From Clostridia bacterium (GTDB lineage Bacteria > Bacillota > Clostridia > TANB77 > CAG-465): a DNA stretch of 64,000 nt. A program made the position numbers and the translations under genes. This document shows, in pieces, positions 17,491-27,675 of the stretch (its first letter is position 1; each line of letters opens with the position of its first letter). A model generated the notes under the pieces. The model was not told where the DNA came from. It saw nothing but the letters and a program-made list of their open reading frames with translations, and ran no database searches. The DNA lies in assembly GCA_017626395.1 (NCBI GenBank), contig JAGAIU010000014.1:1-64000 (forward strand). The letters are read 5' to 3'.

Positions 17491-18969
17491 ATGAGAGATC
17501 TTATAGAATGGTTAAAGCCAGGAGCTAGGGTTAAAAGATATATATTTACATTAATAATATCAGTATTATTATTAATATTTTGTGGTATTAATTTAGGAGG
17601 TACAAGTGATTTAACACCAACTATGTTACTTGCATACGTATTATTAATCACTCTATCTATATTTGGAATAATATTCTCATTTATATTAGCTCAAAGAAAC
17701 ATATTATTAGTATCACTAAAAAATATTTCTAAGAGAAATAAAAATATCCGTATAAGACAATTATTATATGGAGATCCAAGACTTAAAAAAGGTCCAAAAG
17801 TAGTTGTAATAGGTGGTGGATCTGGTCTTCCTAATTTACTAAAAGGTTTAAAAGAATATACATCTAATATTACTGCTGTAGTAAATGTATCAGCAGATGA
17901 CTATACTTTAACTTCTGCAATGAGTAAAGAAGAGAGAGTTACACCAGGAGATATCAGAAAATGTGTTAGTGCACTTTCTACATCTGAATCAGACTTTTCT
18001 AAGTTATTAACATACAAAGGTGAAAATGGAATATCTATAGGTAACTCATTAATAAATGCTTTAACAGATATAACTGGAAGCTTTCCTAAAGCTATAGACA
18101 AGCTATCAGATATATTCAAAGTACAAGGAGATATTTATCCTGTTACAACAGATGAATTAATACTTTGTGCAGGGCTTGAAAATGGCGAAGTTGTTGTTGG
18201 TAAAGAAAATATAAGTGAAAGAGTAAGAGAAACAAGAACAGCTATTAAGCAAATATTCTTAAAAGATGGTAGCTTAAAAGTTGTACCAGAAGTAATAGGT
18301 GCAATTAAAAAAGCAAATATTATAGTTTTAGGACCTGGTTCACTTTATACATCAATTGCTTCAAACTTATTATTTGAAGAAGTATCTAAAGCAATAATCA
18401 AGTCTAAAGCTAAAAAAGTATATGTTGCAAATATTATGAATCAACCTGGACAAACAGAGGGATATACTTTAGCAAGATATATAAATGAGATTGAAAGATA
18501 TCTTGGAAAACACGTTTTAGATTATGCCATTGTAAATAATGGTGAAATAACTCCTGAAATGATAAAAGACTTTAATCAAGAAGATTCAACAGCTGTTAAA
18601 ATTGACCTTGAAAATATTCAAAATAGAGCTATTTGTGTAATTCAAGAGGATTTTGTATTAACTGCTAAAAATGCTTTAATACACGATGCAGATAGACTAG
18701 CAGAAATTATAATGACTTTATCTCAAACTAAAGCTATTGGAGATTTAAATATAGTTTCTATGAAAAGAAAACATATGCAAAAAGAAAGAATTTTAACAGG
18801 TAAGAAATTTATTAAATCTAAACTACAAGAAAGAAAAGCTAAAAAAATTCAAAAGAAAATAGAAAAGCAAAGTAAAGCTAAAAAGACTAAAAAAGAAAAA
18901 GTAGTAAAACCAAGTGCTAAGTCACAAGAAACAATAAACAAGATTAAAGACAAAATTTCAAAGGAGTAA
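17491..18969 (+). CDS. YvcK/GlmR-family protein with N-terminal membrane helices, divergent
   Basis: Members of this CofD-like family bind UDP-GlcNAc and adjust carbon flow into peptidoglycan, which fits the position directly after murB. Two N-terminal helices (about 18-35 and 44-66) precede the Rossmann-like core, which starts VVVIGGGSGLPNLLKGLKEY (about 105-124). PGDIRKC (about 153) and GPGSLYTS (about 284-291) are kept. The usual DDGGSSGRLR loop reads ADDYTLTSAMSKEE here, an unusual loss of a highly conserved segment. A Lys-rich tail (about 425-492) adds about 65 residues beyond the family core. I therefore assign the family but not the exact function. Confidence 0.8.
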   Translation: MRDLIEWLKPGARVKRYIFTLIISVLLLIFCGINLGGTSDLTPTMLLAYVLLITLSIFGIIFSFILAQRNILLVSLKNISKRNKNIRIRQLLYGDPRLKKGPKVVVIGGGSGLPNLLKGLKEYTSNITAVVNVSADDYTLTSAMSKEERVTPGDIRKCVSALSTSESDFSKLLTYKGENGISIGNSLINALTDITGSFPKAIDKLSDIFKVQGDIYPVTTDELILCAGLENGEVVVGKENISERVRETRTAIKQIFLKDGSLKVVPEVIGAIKKANIIVLGPGSLYTSIASNLLFEEVSKAIIKSKAKKVYVANIMNQPGQTEGYTLARYINEIERYLGKHVLDYAIVNNGEITPEMIKDFNQEDSTAVKIDLENIQNRAICVIQEDFVLTAKNALIHDADRLAEIIMTLSQTKAIGDLNIVSMKRKHMQKERILTGKKFIKSKLQERKAKKIQKKIEKQSKAKKTKKEKVVKPSAKSQETINKIKDKISKE

Positions 18970-18975
18970 AAATTA

Positions 18976-20796
18976 ATGTTCAAGTACAAAAGAGAAATAA
19001 ATAATTATGATCAAGCAAGACAGATAGAATATTCTTTTTCAGATAATTCAAAAGTGTGTTTTTGTACTACAGGTTCATTATTTACTAGAAAACCTTATCA
19101 TGGCATGTATATAAAAAATGGTAAGGTTTTGCTAGAAAATTTAGTAGAAACTTTTGAAGTGGATGGACAAACATATAAAGTTGTAGAAATTGAAACTAAT
19201 TCTAGAGAACTAAATTCAAAAGAATATGTTACTAATATGGATTTGGAGAAGAATTTTTTTGAGTATAGTTTAAGTGAAGATATAAGCTATACTAAAAGAT
19301 TTGCTTTTGAAGAGAAAAAGGGAACTCTATGTATTGAGTATGTTATAAAAAATACCGCTAGAAGCAATATAAATTTTAAAGTTGTACCTTTAATAACATA
19401 CAGAGATTTTTATAATATGAAAAATAATAGTATGTTAAAGTTTAATCAAAGAGATACAGAAGATGGAACTTTTATTGCTCTTAGTGTATTAAATCAAGAA
19501 AACATAGTATTAAAGTCGGATAAAATGCGTTGGGAACCGGACAACAAGATGTTATATGAGGTAAAACACGAGCTAATCAATGAAGAATCTAAAAAAGAGA
19601 TATATTTTGAAGATTTGGCTATATGTGGACAATTTGTAACAGAAGTTAAAGGTTTTAGTGAAACTAAATTATATGTATATATATCATATAAGGACTTTAA
19701 TATTGAAAATATAAATGAATTAGAAGTTTTTAACAATTTAGAATTTAGAAATAGAAATGCAGTTTTCAATGTAGACGAAAGTTTTATAGAACTAAAAGAT
19801 TTATCTAAATCTATCTTAAATACAGATATGGAAGATGTGCTAGTACCATATTTACCATATAAAAAAGAATATAATGATGAATATGTAAAAAGTATTAGTG
19901 ATTTAAGTGCATCAGAACTTGAAAAAGATTTAGATGAACTTATAGATATAACTAGAGCTGTTGAAGGGCAATACTTGCTATATAAAAAAATTAAAGAAGC
20001 TAAAAATGTAGTTATGACAGTACATAAAGTCATAAAAGAAGTTTCTAAATTAGAGTTAACAGAAGAATTAAAAGAAAAAAATAATCTTTTAAAATTATGG
20101 TATATTGAAGCGGTAAATAGAATACTTCAAAAAGAGGGTAGAATTGAACTTTATATAGATTCAATGAAAGAAATTATATATAATCTGATAGAACCAGAAA
20201 ATAGAGCAACTTGTTTTAATACAATAGAAATGGCGGCTTTGATGTTAAATGCGGTAAAAGTATACCTAAATATCTTAACTTGGATAGGCGAAACAGATAA
20301 ACAGATTGAGTTACAAGAAATATATTTTAAAAATCTAATAGAAAATGAATTTTGGGTAAAAGAAAAAAATGTAATGAAAAAAAATTTAAAAGAAGAAGAC
20401 GTATATGCAAATGTAGAAATGCTTTATACTTTAAGTTTATCTTTTCCATGTGTAACAGATGATATCCCAAATAAAATATTAGATTCTGTTTTTAAAGAGC
20501 TATACACACCATATGGGTTAAGAAAGGTATCTAAACATTATAAAAAATATGATGGTATGATTTATCCCCAATATATGGCACATTTTATAAAATCAAATTT
20601 AAGACTTACAGGAATAACACGTGCATCACAAAAAATATCATATAATTTAGTTAAAGAATTATTACAAGATGTTGGAAAACATGTAAATGGTGGTGTAAAG
20701 AAAATATATAATGAAAAAGGAATAGCAATAGATTCTATGTCATATGACGTACTTACTAATGCTGAAATAGTAAGATTATATTATATGTTTATATAG
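18976..20796 (+). CDS. Degenerate glycogen-debranching-enzyme-like protein
   Basis: A 606-residue protein. The N-terminal 250 residues resemble the N domain of archaeal/bacterial glycogen debranching enzymes (RKPYHGMYIKNG, then VPLITYRDFYNM at about 136-147). The C-terminal half follows the GDE alpha/alpha toroid: EMAALMLNAVK (about 418) aligns with the EINALWYNAL motif, and TPYGLRKVSKHY with DGMIYPQYMAHF (about 513-540) aligns with TPYGLRSL and GTVWPW. Many aromatic and acidic residues of the active enzyme are replaced, and the region before residue 350 is short. It may be a non-catalytic carbohydrate-binding relative. It follows yvcK by 6 bp. Confidence 0.6.
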   Translation: MFKYKREINNYDQARQIEYSFSDNSKVCFCTTGSLFTRKPYHGMYIKNGKVLLENLVETFEVDGQTYKVVEIETNSRELNSKEYVTNMDLEKNFFEYSLSEDISYTKRFAFEEKKGTLCIEYVIKNTARSNINFKVVPLITYRDFYNMKNNSMLKFNQRDTEDGTFIALSVLNQENIVLKSDKMRWEPDNKMLYEVKHELINEESKKEIYFEDLAICGQFVTEVKGFSETKLYVYISYKDFNIENINELEVFNNLEFRNRNAVFNVDESFIELKDLSKSILNTDMEDVLVPYLPYKKEYNDEYVKSISDLSASELEKDLDELIDITRAVEGQYLLYKKIKEAKNVVMTVHKVIKEVSKLELTEELKEKNNLLKLWYIEAVNRILQKEGRIELYIDSMKEIIYNLIEPENRATCFNTIEMAALMLNAVKVYLNILTWIGETDKQIELQEIYFKNLIENEFWVKEKNVMKKNLKEEDVYANVEMLYTLSLSFPCVTDDIPNKILDSVFKELYTPYGLRKVSKHYKKYDGMIYPQYMAHFIKSNLRLTGITRASQKISYNLVKELLQDVGKHVNGGVKKIYNEKGIAIDSMSYDVLTNAEIVRLYYMFI

Positions 20797-20819
20797 TTAT
20801 AGAAAAAGAGGTTATATAT

Positions 20820-21896
20820 ATGGGGTTATTATTATTGGCAGTGCCATGGGTTATGCTAATAGCAAGCATAATAGTGTATGTTACTAAAAGAAGGTCAAAA
20901 ATTGAAAAATTTGATGAAATAAAAAAAGAAATATTAATAAAAGCTAATGCTAAAACAAAAACTATGAGGATATTACTAATAATGTTAGTAATTATCTTAA
21001 CTTTTGTATTTTTTTTACTTATAGGAGCTGGAACAGAACTTTTTTGCAATAATAGACTTGAAATAGTAGGGGATCCACTTAATCCATTTGAAAGATATGA
21101 ACATGTTAAAACTTTTTCGGCTAGTATAGAAGACTTGATAATATCAGCCATTATAATACCATTGGATATATGTTTAGCACTATTTGTATCGTATTGTGTA
21201 TACATTGTATATTTAAAAAATAGTAAAAAGTTAAGTGAAGAAGAAAGAAAAGTAGCTTTAGAGATTAATAGTGGATTTATGATTTTAGGAATAATAATAT
21301 CTACTATATCTTTAATTGGAAAATGGTTCTTTAATACTATTTTAACTGCAACTGTAGAAAAACCAATCATATATTTATATCCTGAAGAAAAACAAAGAAT
21401 TAATGTAAAATTGGAGAAAAAAGGTATTTTAACATGTACATATCCTAAATATAATGATGGTTGGAATGTAATAGCATCTCCAGATGGAACTTTAGAAGAT
21501 GATAATGGAAGAAAATATTATGCATTATATTGGGAAGGAAAATATAATGTAGAAATAGATAAAAATATTGGATTTTGTGTTAAAGGTGAAGAAACAATTA
21601 AATTTCTTGAAGAAAAATTAGAAAAACTAGGATTAACTGAAAGAGAAGCACAAGAATTTATTGTGTATTGGTTGCCGAAGCTAGAAAATAATAAATATAA
21701 TTACATATATTTCATGCAAACAGAAGAAGTAAATAAAATTTCAAATTTAGATATAAGTCCTAGTCCAGATACTTTAATTAGGATACTTATGGCATTTAAA
21801 CCATTAACTAAAGAAATTGAAGTTAAAGAGCAACAAATAGCAACACCAAAAAGAGAAGGCTTTACAGTAGTTGAATGGGGTGGAACTGAAATTTAA
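20820..21896 (+). CDS. Membrane protein with a 'KPIIYLYP' domain
   Basis: A 358-residue protein with helices at about 3-21, 43-66, 100-125 and 153-175, followed by a roughly 180-residue soluble domain starting EKPIIYLYPEE (about 180). That domain continues with LTCTYPKYNDGWNVIASPDG and YYALYWEG. The K-P-x-I-Y-L-Y-P signature occurs in many uncharacterised bacterial proteins, and I know no assigned function. The ribosome site AGAGG precedes the ATG. The next gene, 15 bp on, encodes a shorter protein with a similar helix layout. The pair sits between the debranching-like gene and ruvC on the same strand. Confidence 0.65.
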   Translation: MGLLLLAVPWVMLIASIIVYVTKRRSKIEKFDEIKKEILIKANAKTKTMRILLIMLVIILTFVFFLLIGAGTELFCNNRLEIVGDPLNPFERYEHVKTFSASIEDLIISAIIIPLDICLALFVSYCVYIVYLKNSKKLSEEERKVALEINSGFMILGIIISTISLIGKWFFNTILTATVEKPIIYLYPEEKQRINVKLEKKGILTCTYPKYNDGWNVIASPDGTLEDDNGRKYYALYWEGKYNVEIDKNIGFCVKGEETIKFLEEKLEKLGLTEREAQEFIVYWLPKLENNKYNYIYFMQTEEVNKISNLDISPSPDTLIRILMAFKPLTKEIEVKEQQIATPKREGFTVVEWGGTEI

Positions 21897-21911
21897 TTTA
21901 AGGAGTAAAAA

Positions 21912-22442
21912 ATGAAAAAGATAAGTAAAATATTGTTATTTATAATATCAATTATAAACATGAGCAATATATATGCTGCTATAGAAACTCCAAGTAGTAC
22001 AAATCAAAAAATTGGATTTGGAATATATTTAGGCATATCCATTTTAATACTTGCATCTTTAGCTACATATTTTCATATGAGAATAACAAGAATTAAATAT
22101 GTAGATGCTAAAGATAAAAAAGTTATTTTAGCTTTTAACTCAAAAGTTAAAATTATAAGATGGATATTTATGGCTGTAGTATATATTCTGTTTGTTATAA
22201 ATATGTTTACAACATTTTTTACTATATTATATTGTTTAGAAGGTCTAGGAAAGAGTATGACAGAAATAGTCATATATTCACCAATGAGTCATGCAACAGA
22301 GCATTTTATTGAAGTTATATTACTTTCAGGACTAATATTAATGTTATCTAAAGCAGAACATATAATAATTAGAAGAAAAATAGAAAAGTCTAATGAATAT
22401 AATGAAGAAGAAAAGAAAATATTAATTCAACATTATAAATAA
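21912..22442 (+). CDS. Small multi-pass membrane protein
   Basis: A 176-residue protein with four predicted helices: about 5-22 (possibly a signal peptide ending near IYAA), 34-53, 78-105 and 132-150. Charged loops lie between them, and the C-terminus is acidic and basic. The helix spacing and the position of a K/D/E-rich cytoplasmic loop resemble the N-terminal half of the preceding gene, so the two may be distant paralogues, one having lost or never gained the KPIIYLYP domain. No known family is recognised. AAGGAG precedes the ATG. Confidence 0.6.
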   Translation: MKKISKILLFIISIINMSNIYAAIETPSSTNQKIGFGIYLGISILILASLATYFHMRITRIKYVDAKDKKVILAFNSKVKIIRWIFMAVVYILFVINMFTTFFTILYCLEGLGKSMTEIVIYSPMSHATEHFIEVILLSGLILMLSKAEHIIIRRKIEKSNEYNEEEKKILIQHYK

Positions 22443-22453
22443 TAGGAGGAAAA

Positions 22454-23104
22454 ATGCTAATAATTGGTATAGATCCAGGATTTGGAAGAATTGGTTATGG
22501 AATAATAGATTATACTAAAAATCAATATAAGATTTTAGAATATGGATGTATTACTACTCCAGAAAATAGCTATTTTCCTAAAAGGTTAAATAAAATAGAA
22601 GAAGATTTAGAATCTGTTATTGCAAGATATGAAAAAATAGATGCAGCATCAATTGAAGATTTATATTTTAACACCAACACTACAACTGCTATTAAAGTTG
22701 CACAAGCAAGAGGTGTTATATTAAATATATTATCTAAACATGATATAGATATTTTTGAATATACACCAATTCAAGCAAAACAGGCAATAGCGGGCTATGG
22801 AAGAGCAGATAAGCATCAAGTTATGGAATGCTTAAAAAAGTTCTTAAAACTTGGCAATATGCCCAAAATTGATGATACAGCAGATGCTTTAGCTCTAGCT
22901 ATTTGTCATACTCAATATAACAGATATACTGAATTTACAGGAACAGACAAAAGCAAGAAAAGAGCAACTACTAAACTACAACAAGTATATGAAGAACAAG
23001 CTAAAAAAGATAAAGAACTTGAAAAAAAGAGAAATCTAATGATTAAAAATGCTTTAGAAAAAGAAAATAAAGCAAAACTAAAAATTAACAAAAATAAAAT
23101 CTAA
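22454..23104 (+). CDS. ruvC: Holliday junction resolvase RuvC with C-terminal extension
   Basis: Cuts four-way DNA junctions after branch migration by RuvAB. Catalytic acids are visible: D7 in IIGIDPGFGRIGYG, Glu in SIEDLYFNTNT (about 66), and the Asp pair in IDDTADALALAICH (about 138-142). The core ends near residue 165. The remaining roughly 50 residues are a Lys-rich, probably helical or disordered tail (KELEKKRNLMIKNALEKENK) not found in the usual 160-175-residue RuvC. ruvA and ruvB, often adjacent, are not in the window. It starts 11 bp after the membrane protein with TAGGAGG. Confidence 0.92.
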   Translation: MLIIGIDPGFGRIGYGIIDYTKNQYKILEYGCITTPENSYFPKRLNKIEEDLESVIARYEKIDAASIEDLYFNTNTTTAIKVAQARGVILNILSKHDIDIFEYTPIQAKQAIAGYGRADKHQVMECLKKFLKLGNMPKIDDTADALALAICHTQYNRYTEFTGTDKSKKRATTKLQQVYEEQAKKDKELEKKRNLMIKNALEKENKAKLKINKNKI

Positions 23105-23144
23105 ATCATAAAATACACTAACTAGAAATAGGAGGTGTATTTTT

Positions 23145-24008
23145 TTGAATCTAGGACTTGTATTAAGTGGTGGTGGAGTAAAAGGAGCTGCACATATAGG
23201 TGTGCTTAAAGCTTTAGAAGAAGAAAATATTAAAGTTAGTTGTATCTCTGGAACAAGTAGTGGAAGTATAGTCGCAGCATTGTATTCGTGTGGTTATTCA
23301 CCGAATGAGATATATTATATATTTAAAAGATATTGTAAGTGTATAACAGACTATGATAAAATGATTCCATTTAAAGTTTTAAATATGTTATTTACAGGAA
23401 ATCTAAAAATTAAGTCTTTGGCAAAAGGAGATAACTTAGAATATATCATCCAAAACTTTTGTTATAAAAAAGGAATAACAGATATGTCTAAAATAAAAAT
23501 TCCTTGTGCTATAGCAACAGTAGATGTTGTATATGGAAAAGTAGTATATTTTGTTAGTGAAAAAATAGAAAGAAAAGAGACTATATATGAAGATATACCA
23601 GAATATATATATGGTGGAAAGATTAGTAGTATAGTTAGAGCTAGTAGTGCTTTTCCAGGTGCTTTTGCTCCTAAAAGAATAGGTGAACATCTTCTAGTAG
23701 ACGGAGGTGTTAGAGTAAATAGTCCTGTTAGTGTATTAAAGACTATTAGAGAGAATAATGAAAAAATAATGGTAGTATATTTTGAAAAAGCAAATAACAA
23801 CTATGAACCTAAAAATCTTATAGATACAACACTTAAGTCTTTTGATATCATGGGACATGAAGTAAATAAAGAACAGATAGAACTTGCAGATTACAAATTA
23901 GATATAGAAAGTAGAAATGTATCATTATTAGATATTTCTAAAATAGATTATATGGTAAATTTGGGATATATACGTGCGAAAAAATATATCATAAATAACC
24001 TTAAATAA
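23145..24008 (+). CDS. Patatin-like phospholipase
   Basis: A 287-residue acyl hydrolase with a Ser-Asp dyad. The oxyanion hole is SGGGVKGAAHIGVLKALEE (about 9-27), the nucleophile elbow GTSSGSIVA (about 38-46), and the catalytic Asp lies in VDGGVRVNSPV (about 183-193). It probably acts on phospholipids in the cytoplasm or at the inner membrane; there is no signal peptide. The start is TTG, chosen because GGAGGTG (23131-23137) is 7 nt upstream and because NLGLVLSGGG must open the domain. The 40-bp gap to ruvC carries no terminator, so co-transcription is likely. Confidence 0.88.
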   Translation: MNLGLVLSGGGVKGAAHIGVLKALEEENIKVSCISGTSSGSIVAALYSCGYSPNEIYYIFKRYCKCITDYDKMIPFKVLNMLFTGNLKIKSLAKGDNLEYIIQNFCYKKGITDMSKIKIPCAIATVDVVYGKVVYFVSEKIERKETIYEDIPEYIYGGKISSIVRASSAFPGAFAPKRIGEHLLVDGGVRVNSPVSVLKTIRENNEKIMVVYFEKANNNYEPKNLIDTTLKSFDIMGHEVNKEQIELADYKLDIESRNVSLLDISKIDYMVNLGYIRAKKYIINNLK

Positions 24009-24011
24009 AAA

Positions 24012-24031
24012 GCAAATAATTTGCATTTTTT
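24012..24031 (+). terminator. Short intrinsic terminator after the patatin gene
   Basis: GCAAAT and ATTTGC arms around a single A, then a run of seven Ts. The stem is only 6 bp, extended by A-T pairs, so it is moderate. Confidence 0.6.
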
Positions 24032-24044
24032 TCTCCTAAAAGTA

Positions 24045-24073
24045 TTGTCAAAAAAATAAAAACAATATATAAT
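24045..24073 (+). promoter_or_regulatory. guaBA promoter
   Basis: TTGTCA (24045-24050), 17 nt, TATAAT (24068-24073). The start codon is 33 nt further on, too short for a purine riboswitch, and none is visible. Confidence 0.75.
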
Positions 24074-24106
24074 AATGACTACATATTTTATAGAAGGAGG
24101 ATAAAA

Positions 24107-25603
24107 ATGAGTAAAATATTAACAGATATCTCAAGAACATTTAGTGAGTTCTTATTGTTACCAAATTTAACAACAGAGAAGTGTGTTCCTGAGAATGTAT
24201 CATTAAAAACACCAATAGTAAAATTTAAGAAAAATGAAGAGCCAAAGATATGTGCTAACATTCCTATGGTTTCTGCAATCATGCAATCAGTTTCTGGGGA
24301 AGAAATGGGTATTGCACTTGCAAGAGAAGGAGGAATTGCGTTTATCTTTGGCTCTCAATCTATTCAGTCACAAGCTAAAATGGTGGAAAACGTTAAGAAA
24401 AATAAGGCTGGATTCGTAGTTAGTGATTCTAACGTTACTCCAGATGCAACATTAAGAGATGTTGTAGAACTAGTTGAAAAAACAGGTCATTCTACTGTAA
24501 TGATTACAGAAGATGGTAGCTCAAATGGAAAATTTTTAGGATTAGTTACAGATAAAGATTACAGATTATCAAGAGATAATTTAGATGAAAAAATTTCAAA
24601 ATTTATGAATGCTAAAGAAAATCTTGTATATGCTGATGAAGGAATATCTCTTAAAGAGGCAAATGATAAAATATGGGATGAAAAAATTAGTTGTTTACCA
24701 ATTCTAGATAAAGAAGGAAATTTAAAATTTTTAGTATTTAGAAAAGATTATGAAGATAGAAAAAATAACTCTAATTCTTTACTTGATGAAGAAAAAAGAT
24801 ACATAGTAGGAGCAGGTATTAATACTCGTGATTATGAAGAAAGAATACCAGCACTTGTTGAAGCTGGTGTAGATTTGCTTTGTATGGATTCATCTGATGG
24901 ATATTCAGTATGGCAAAAGAAAACTATAGATTTTGTAAGAGAAAAATATGGTGATGATGTAAAAATCGGAGCAGGAAATGTAGTAGATGCTGAAGGATTT
25001 AGATATTTAGCTGAAGCTGGTGCTGACTTTATTAAAGTTGGTGTCGGTGGAGGATCTATCTGTATCACACGTGAGACTAAAGGTATAGGTAGAGGACAAG
25101 CAAGTGCATTAATAGATGTTGTAGCTGAAAGAGATAGATACTTTGAAGAAACAGGAATTTACATTCCAGTATGTTCAGATGGTGGTATAGTTCATGACTA
25201 TCATATAACACTTGCATTAGCACTTGGAGCAGATTTTGTAATGATGGGAAGATACTTTGCAAGATTTGATGAAAGTCCAACAAGAGTAGTTAAGAAAAAT
25301 GGTAGTTTCTATAAAGAATATTGGGGCGAAGGTTCAAATAGAGCTAGAAACTGGCAAAGATATGATATGGGTGGAAATAAAACAAAACTTGCTTTTGAAG
25401 AAGGTGTAGATTCATACATACCATATGCTGGAACACTAAAGGAAAATCTAGCTATAACTTTAGAAAAAATAAAATCTACAATGTGTAATTGTGGTTCAAT
25501 AACTTTAGAAGAACTACACAAAAATGCTAGACTTACTATTGTATCTGCAGTAAGTATTCGTGAAGGTGGAGCTCACGATGTAATAACTAAAGATGTAGAG
25601 TAA
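24107..25603 (+). CDS. guaB: IMP dehydrogenase
   Basis: Oxidises IMP to XMP with NAD, the committed step to guanine nucleotides. The TIM barrel is interrupted by a CBS pair (about residues 95-215; [20 protein letters not shown] marks its start). The catalytic Cys is in [18 protein letters not shown] (about 315-332), followed by CSDGGI and [14 protein letters not shown]. The mobile flap motif resembles the RNWQRYD segment (about 415). Length (498) is usual. A strong GAAGGAGG ribosome site is present. guaA follows by 13 bp, so the two consecutive GMP steps form an operon. Confidence 0.95.
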   Translation: MSKILTDISRTFSEFLLLPNLTTEKCVPENVSLKTPIVKFKKNEEPKICANIPMVSAIMQSVSGEEMGIALAREGGIAFIFGSQSIQSQAKMVENVKKNKAGFVVSDSNVTPDATLRDVVELVEKTGHSTVMITEDGSSNGKFLGLVTDKDYRLSRDNLDEKISKFMNAKENLVYADEGISLKEANDKIWDEKISCLPILDKEGNLKFLVFRKDYEDRKNNSNSLLDEEKRYIVGAGINTRDYEERIPALVEAGVDLLCMDSSDGYSVWQKKTIDFVREKYGDDVKIGAGNVVDAEGFRYLAEAGADFIKVGVGGGSICITRETKGIGRGQASALIDVVAERDRYFEETGIYIPVCSDGGIVHDYHITLALALGADFVMMGRYFARFDESPTRVVKKNGSFYKEYWGEGSNRARNWQRYDMGGNKTKLAFEEGVDSYIPYAGTLKENLAITLEKIKSTMCNCGSITLEELHKNARLTIVSAVSIREGGAHDVITKDVE

Positions 25604-25616
25604 GGAGAAATTAATA

Positions 25617-27152
25617 ATGGAAAAAGAATTAATTTTAATCATAGATTTTGGTGGACAATATAATCAACTTATAGCAAGAAGAGTACGTGAAAAAAACGTA
25701 TATTGTGAAGTTGTACCAAATACAATTTCAATAGAGAAAATAAAAGAAAAAAATCCTAAAGGAATAATATTTACAGGTGGTCCTGCAAGTATATATCAAG
25801 AAGATGCACCTAAATGTGCTAAAGAAGTATTTGAACTTGGAATACCAGTTCTTGGTATTTGCTATGGTATGCAACTTATGGCATATACTTTAGGTGGAGA
25901 AGTAAAAAGAGCAGATAAAAGAGAATATGGTGAAATGGAAGTAGAGTTAAATACTACATCATCATTATTTAAAAATATTAGTGAAAATAATATATGTTTA
26001 ATGAGTCATACAGACTATGTAGATGTTTTACCTCAAGGATTTGAAAAAATAGCTAGTAGTCAAACTTGTAAAATTGCTGCTATGCAAAATGTAGATAAAA
26101 ATTTCTATGCAGTTCAATTCCATCCTGAAGTTAATCATACAGTAGATGGAGAAAAAATAATTGAAAATTTCGTAATAGATATTTGTAAATGTAGTGGTTC
26201 ATGGAAAATGGATTTATTTACTAAAACAACAATAGAAGCTTTAAAAGAAAAAATACAAGATAAAAAAGCACTTTGTGCTTTATCTGGTGGTGTAGATTCA
26301 TCTGTTGCAGCAGTATTACTTTCAAAAGCTATTGGTAAAAATCTAACTTGTATATTTGTAGATCATGGTCTACTTAGAAAAAATGAAGTTGAAGAAGTAG
26401 AAGAAATATTTACAACTAAATTTGATGTGAATTTTATTAAAGTAGATGCAAAAGAAAGATTTTTAAATAAACTTAAAGGTGTAACTTCACCAGAAACAAA
26501 AAGAAAAATAATAGGTGAAGAATTTATTAGAGTATTTGAAGAAGAAGCTAAAAAGATAGGGGCAGTAGATTATCTTGTTCAAGGTACTATTTATCCAGAT
26601 GTAATAGAAAGTGGCCTTGGCAAAAGCTCAGTTATTAAGAGCCATCATAATGTTGGTGGACTTCCAGACTATGTAGATTTTAAAGAAATAGTAGAACCAT
26701 TAAGAGATTTATTTAAAGATGAAGTTAGAAAAGTTGGTAAAGAGTTAGGACTACCAGATTATATAGTTAATAGACAACCATTCCCAGGTCCTGGTCTTGC
26801 TATTAGAATAATAGGGGATATAAATGAAGAGAAACTTGAAATACTAAAAGATGCAGATTATATTTTTAGAGAAGAAATAAAAAATCATAATATGGAAAAA
26901 GAACTTAACCAATATTTTGCAGTTCTTACAGATACACGTTCTGTGGGTGTTATGGGTGATGAAAGAACATATGACTATCTTATTGCATTAAGAGCTGTAG
27001 TAACAGATGATTTTATGACTGCTAAATTTGCTAAAATTCCATATGATGTTTTAGAAGTAATATCTAAAAGAATAGTAAATGAAGTAGAACATGTAAACAG
27101 AATAGTTTATGATATAACATCTAAACCACCGGCAACAATTGAGTGGGAATAA
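25617..27152 (+). CDS. guaA: GMP synthase (glutamine-hydrolysing)
   Basis: Aminates XMP to GMP using glutamine and ATP. The N-terminal class I amidotransferase domain has the nucleophile in GICYGMQLM (about 79-87) and the His/Glu pair in FHPEVNHT (about 168-175). The ATP pyrophosphatase domain begins with the P-loop [14 protein letters not shown] (about 222-235). The dimerisation domain ends with the usual [17 protein letters not shown]. Length 511 matches the family. AAGGAG precedes the start. No clear terminator follows before the next promoter. Confidence 0.96.
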   Translation: MEKELILIIDFGGQYNQLIARRVREKNVYCEVVPNTISIEKIKEKNPKGIIFTGGPASIYQEDAPKCAKEVFELGIPVLGICYGMQLMAYTLGGEVKRADKREYGEMEVELNTTSSLFKNISENNICLMSHTDYVDVLPQGFEKIASSQTCKIAAMQNVDKNFYAVQFHPEVNHTVDGEKIIENFVIDICKCSGSWKMDLFTKTTIEALKEKIQDKKALCALSGGVDSSVAAVLLSKAIGKNLTCIFVDHGLLRKNEVEEVEEIFTTKFDVNFIKVDAKERFLNKLKGVTSPETKRKIIGEEFIRVFEEEAKKIGAVDYLVQGTIYPDVIESGLGKSSVIKSHHNVGGLPDYVDFKEIVEPLRDLFKDEVRKVGKELGLPDYIVNRQPFPGPGLAIRIIGDINEEKLEILKDADYIFREEIKNHNMEKELNQYFAVLTDTRSVGVMGDERTYDYLIALRAVVTDDFMTAKFAKIPYDVLEVISKRIVNEVEHVNRIVYDITSKPPATIEWE

Positions 27153-27231
27153 TTTAACAGAAATTATTTTAATGGAATAGAATAAAAACGGTTACGACTT
27201 TTATTAAAGAATAACATTTAAATTTCTTATA

Positions 27232-27260
27232 TTGATAAGATAAATATTTTTATGTATAAT
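27232..27260 (+). promoter_or_regulatory. Promoter of the small membrane protein gene
   Basis: TTGATA (27232-27237), 17 nt, TATAAT (27255-27260). Confidence 0.7.
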
Positions 27261-27313
27261 ATTGAATATAATTAGTGTTAAAAATATTGGTAATAAGAAG
27301 GGATGAAAATATT

Positions 27314-27661
27314 ATGAGTAATTTGGGATTATATCAAAAAATAACAACTTGGGCAAAAAAAGTAGGAGGACCAGCATATCTTATATTGATAATTGCTTTT
27401 ATAGGATATATTATAGGAAAAGGAATAGAATTTTTAATCAAAATAATAAGAAAATGTTCAACTAAAAATATAATATATTCTAAAATTTATGTTGTTCATT
27501 CGTATGGAAAAAGTAATGAAGAATTAGATTTCAATATAGGAGATAAATATAGAGTTCTTGAAAGAGACAAAGACTCAGTATTAATAGAGAAAATTGGAAA
27601 TACAAATAATCCGTATTTTGTATCTGCCGAATTATTACGTTCAATATCAGATTTTGTATAA
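27314..27661 (+). CDS. Small single-pass membrane protein with a beta-rich tail
   Basis: A 115-residue protein with one helix (about 20-43, PAYLILIIAFIGYIIGKGIE) and a soluble C-terminal part (about 58-115) with a strand pattern KIYVVHSYGK / DKYRVLERDKDSVLIEK that looks like a small SH3-type barrel. Function unknown. A GTG 39 bases upstream is in frame, but the ATG at 27314 has an AGAAGGGATG ribosome site at the right distance and gives a normal start. It is monocistronic, with its own promoter and terminator. Confidence 0.65.
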   Translation: MSNLGLYQKITTWAKKVGGPAYLILIIAFIGYIIGKGIEFLIKIIRKCSTKNIIYSKIYVVHSYGKSNEELDFNIGDKYRVLERDKDSVLIEKIGNTNNPYFVSAELLRSISDFV

Positions 27662-27675
27662 ACACTAAAATAAAT

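Noticed and set aside
24074-24106. Purine riboswitch before guaB
   Set aside because: The leader from promoter to start is only about 30 bases, too short.
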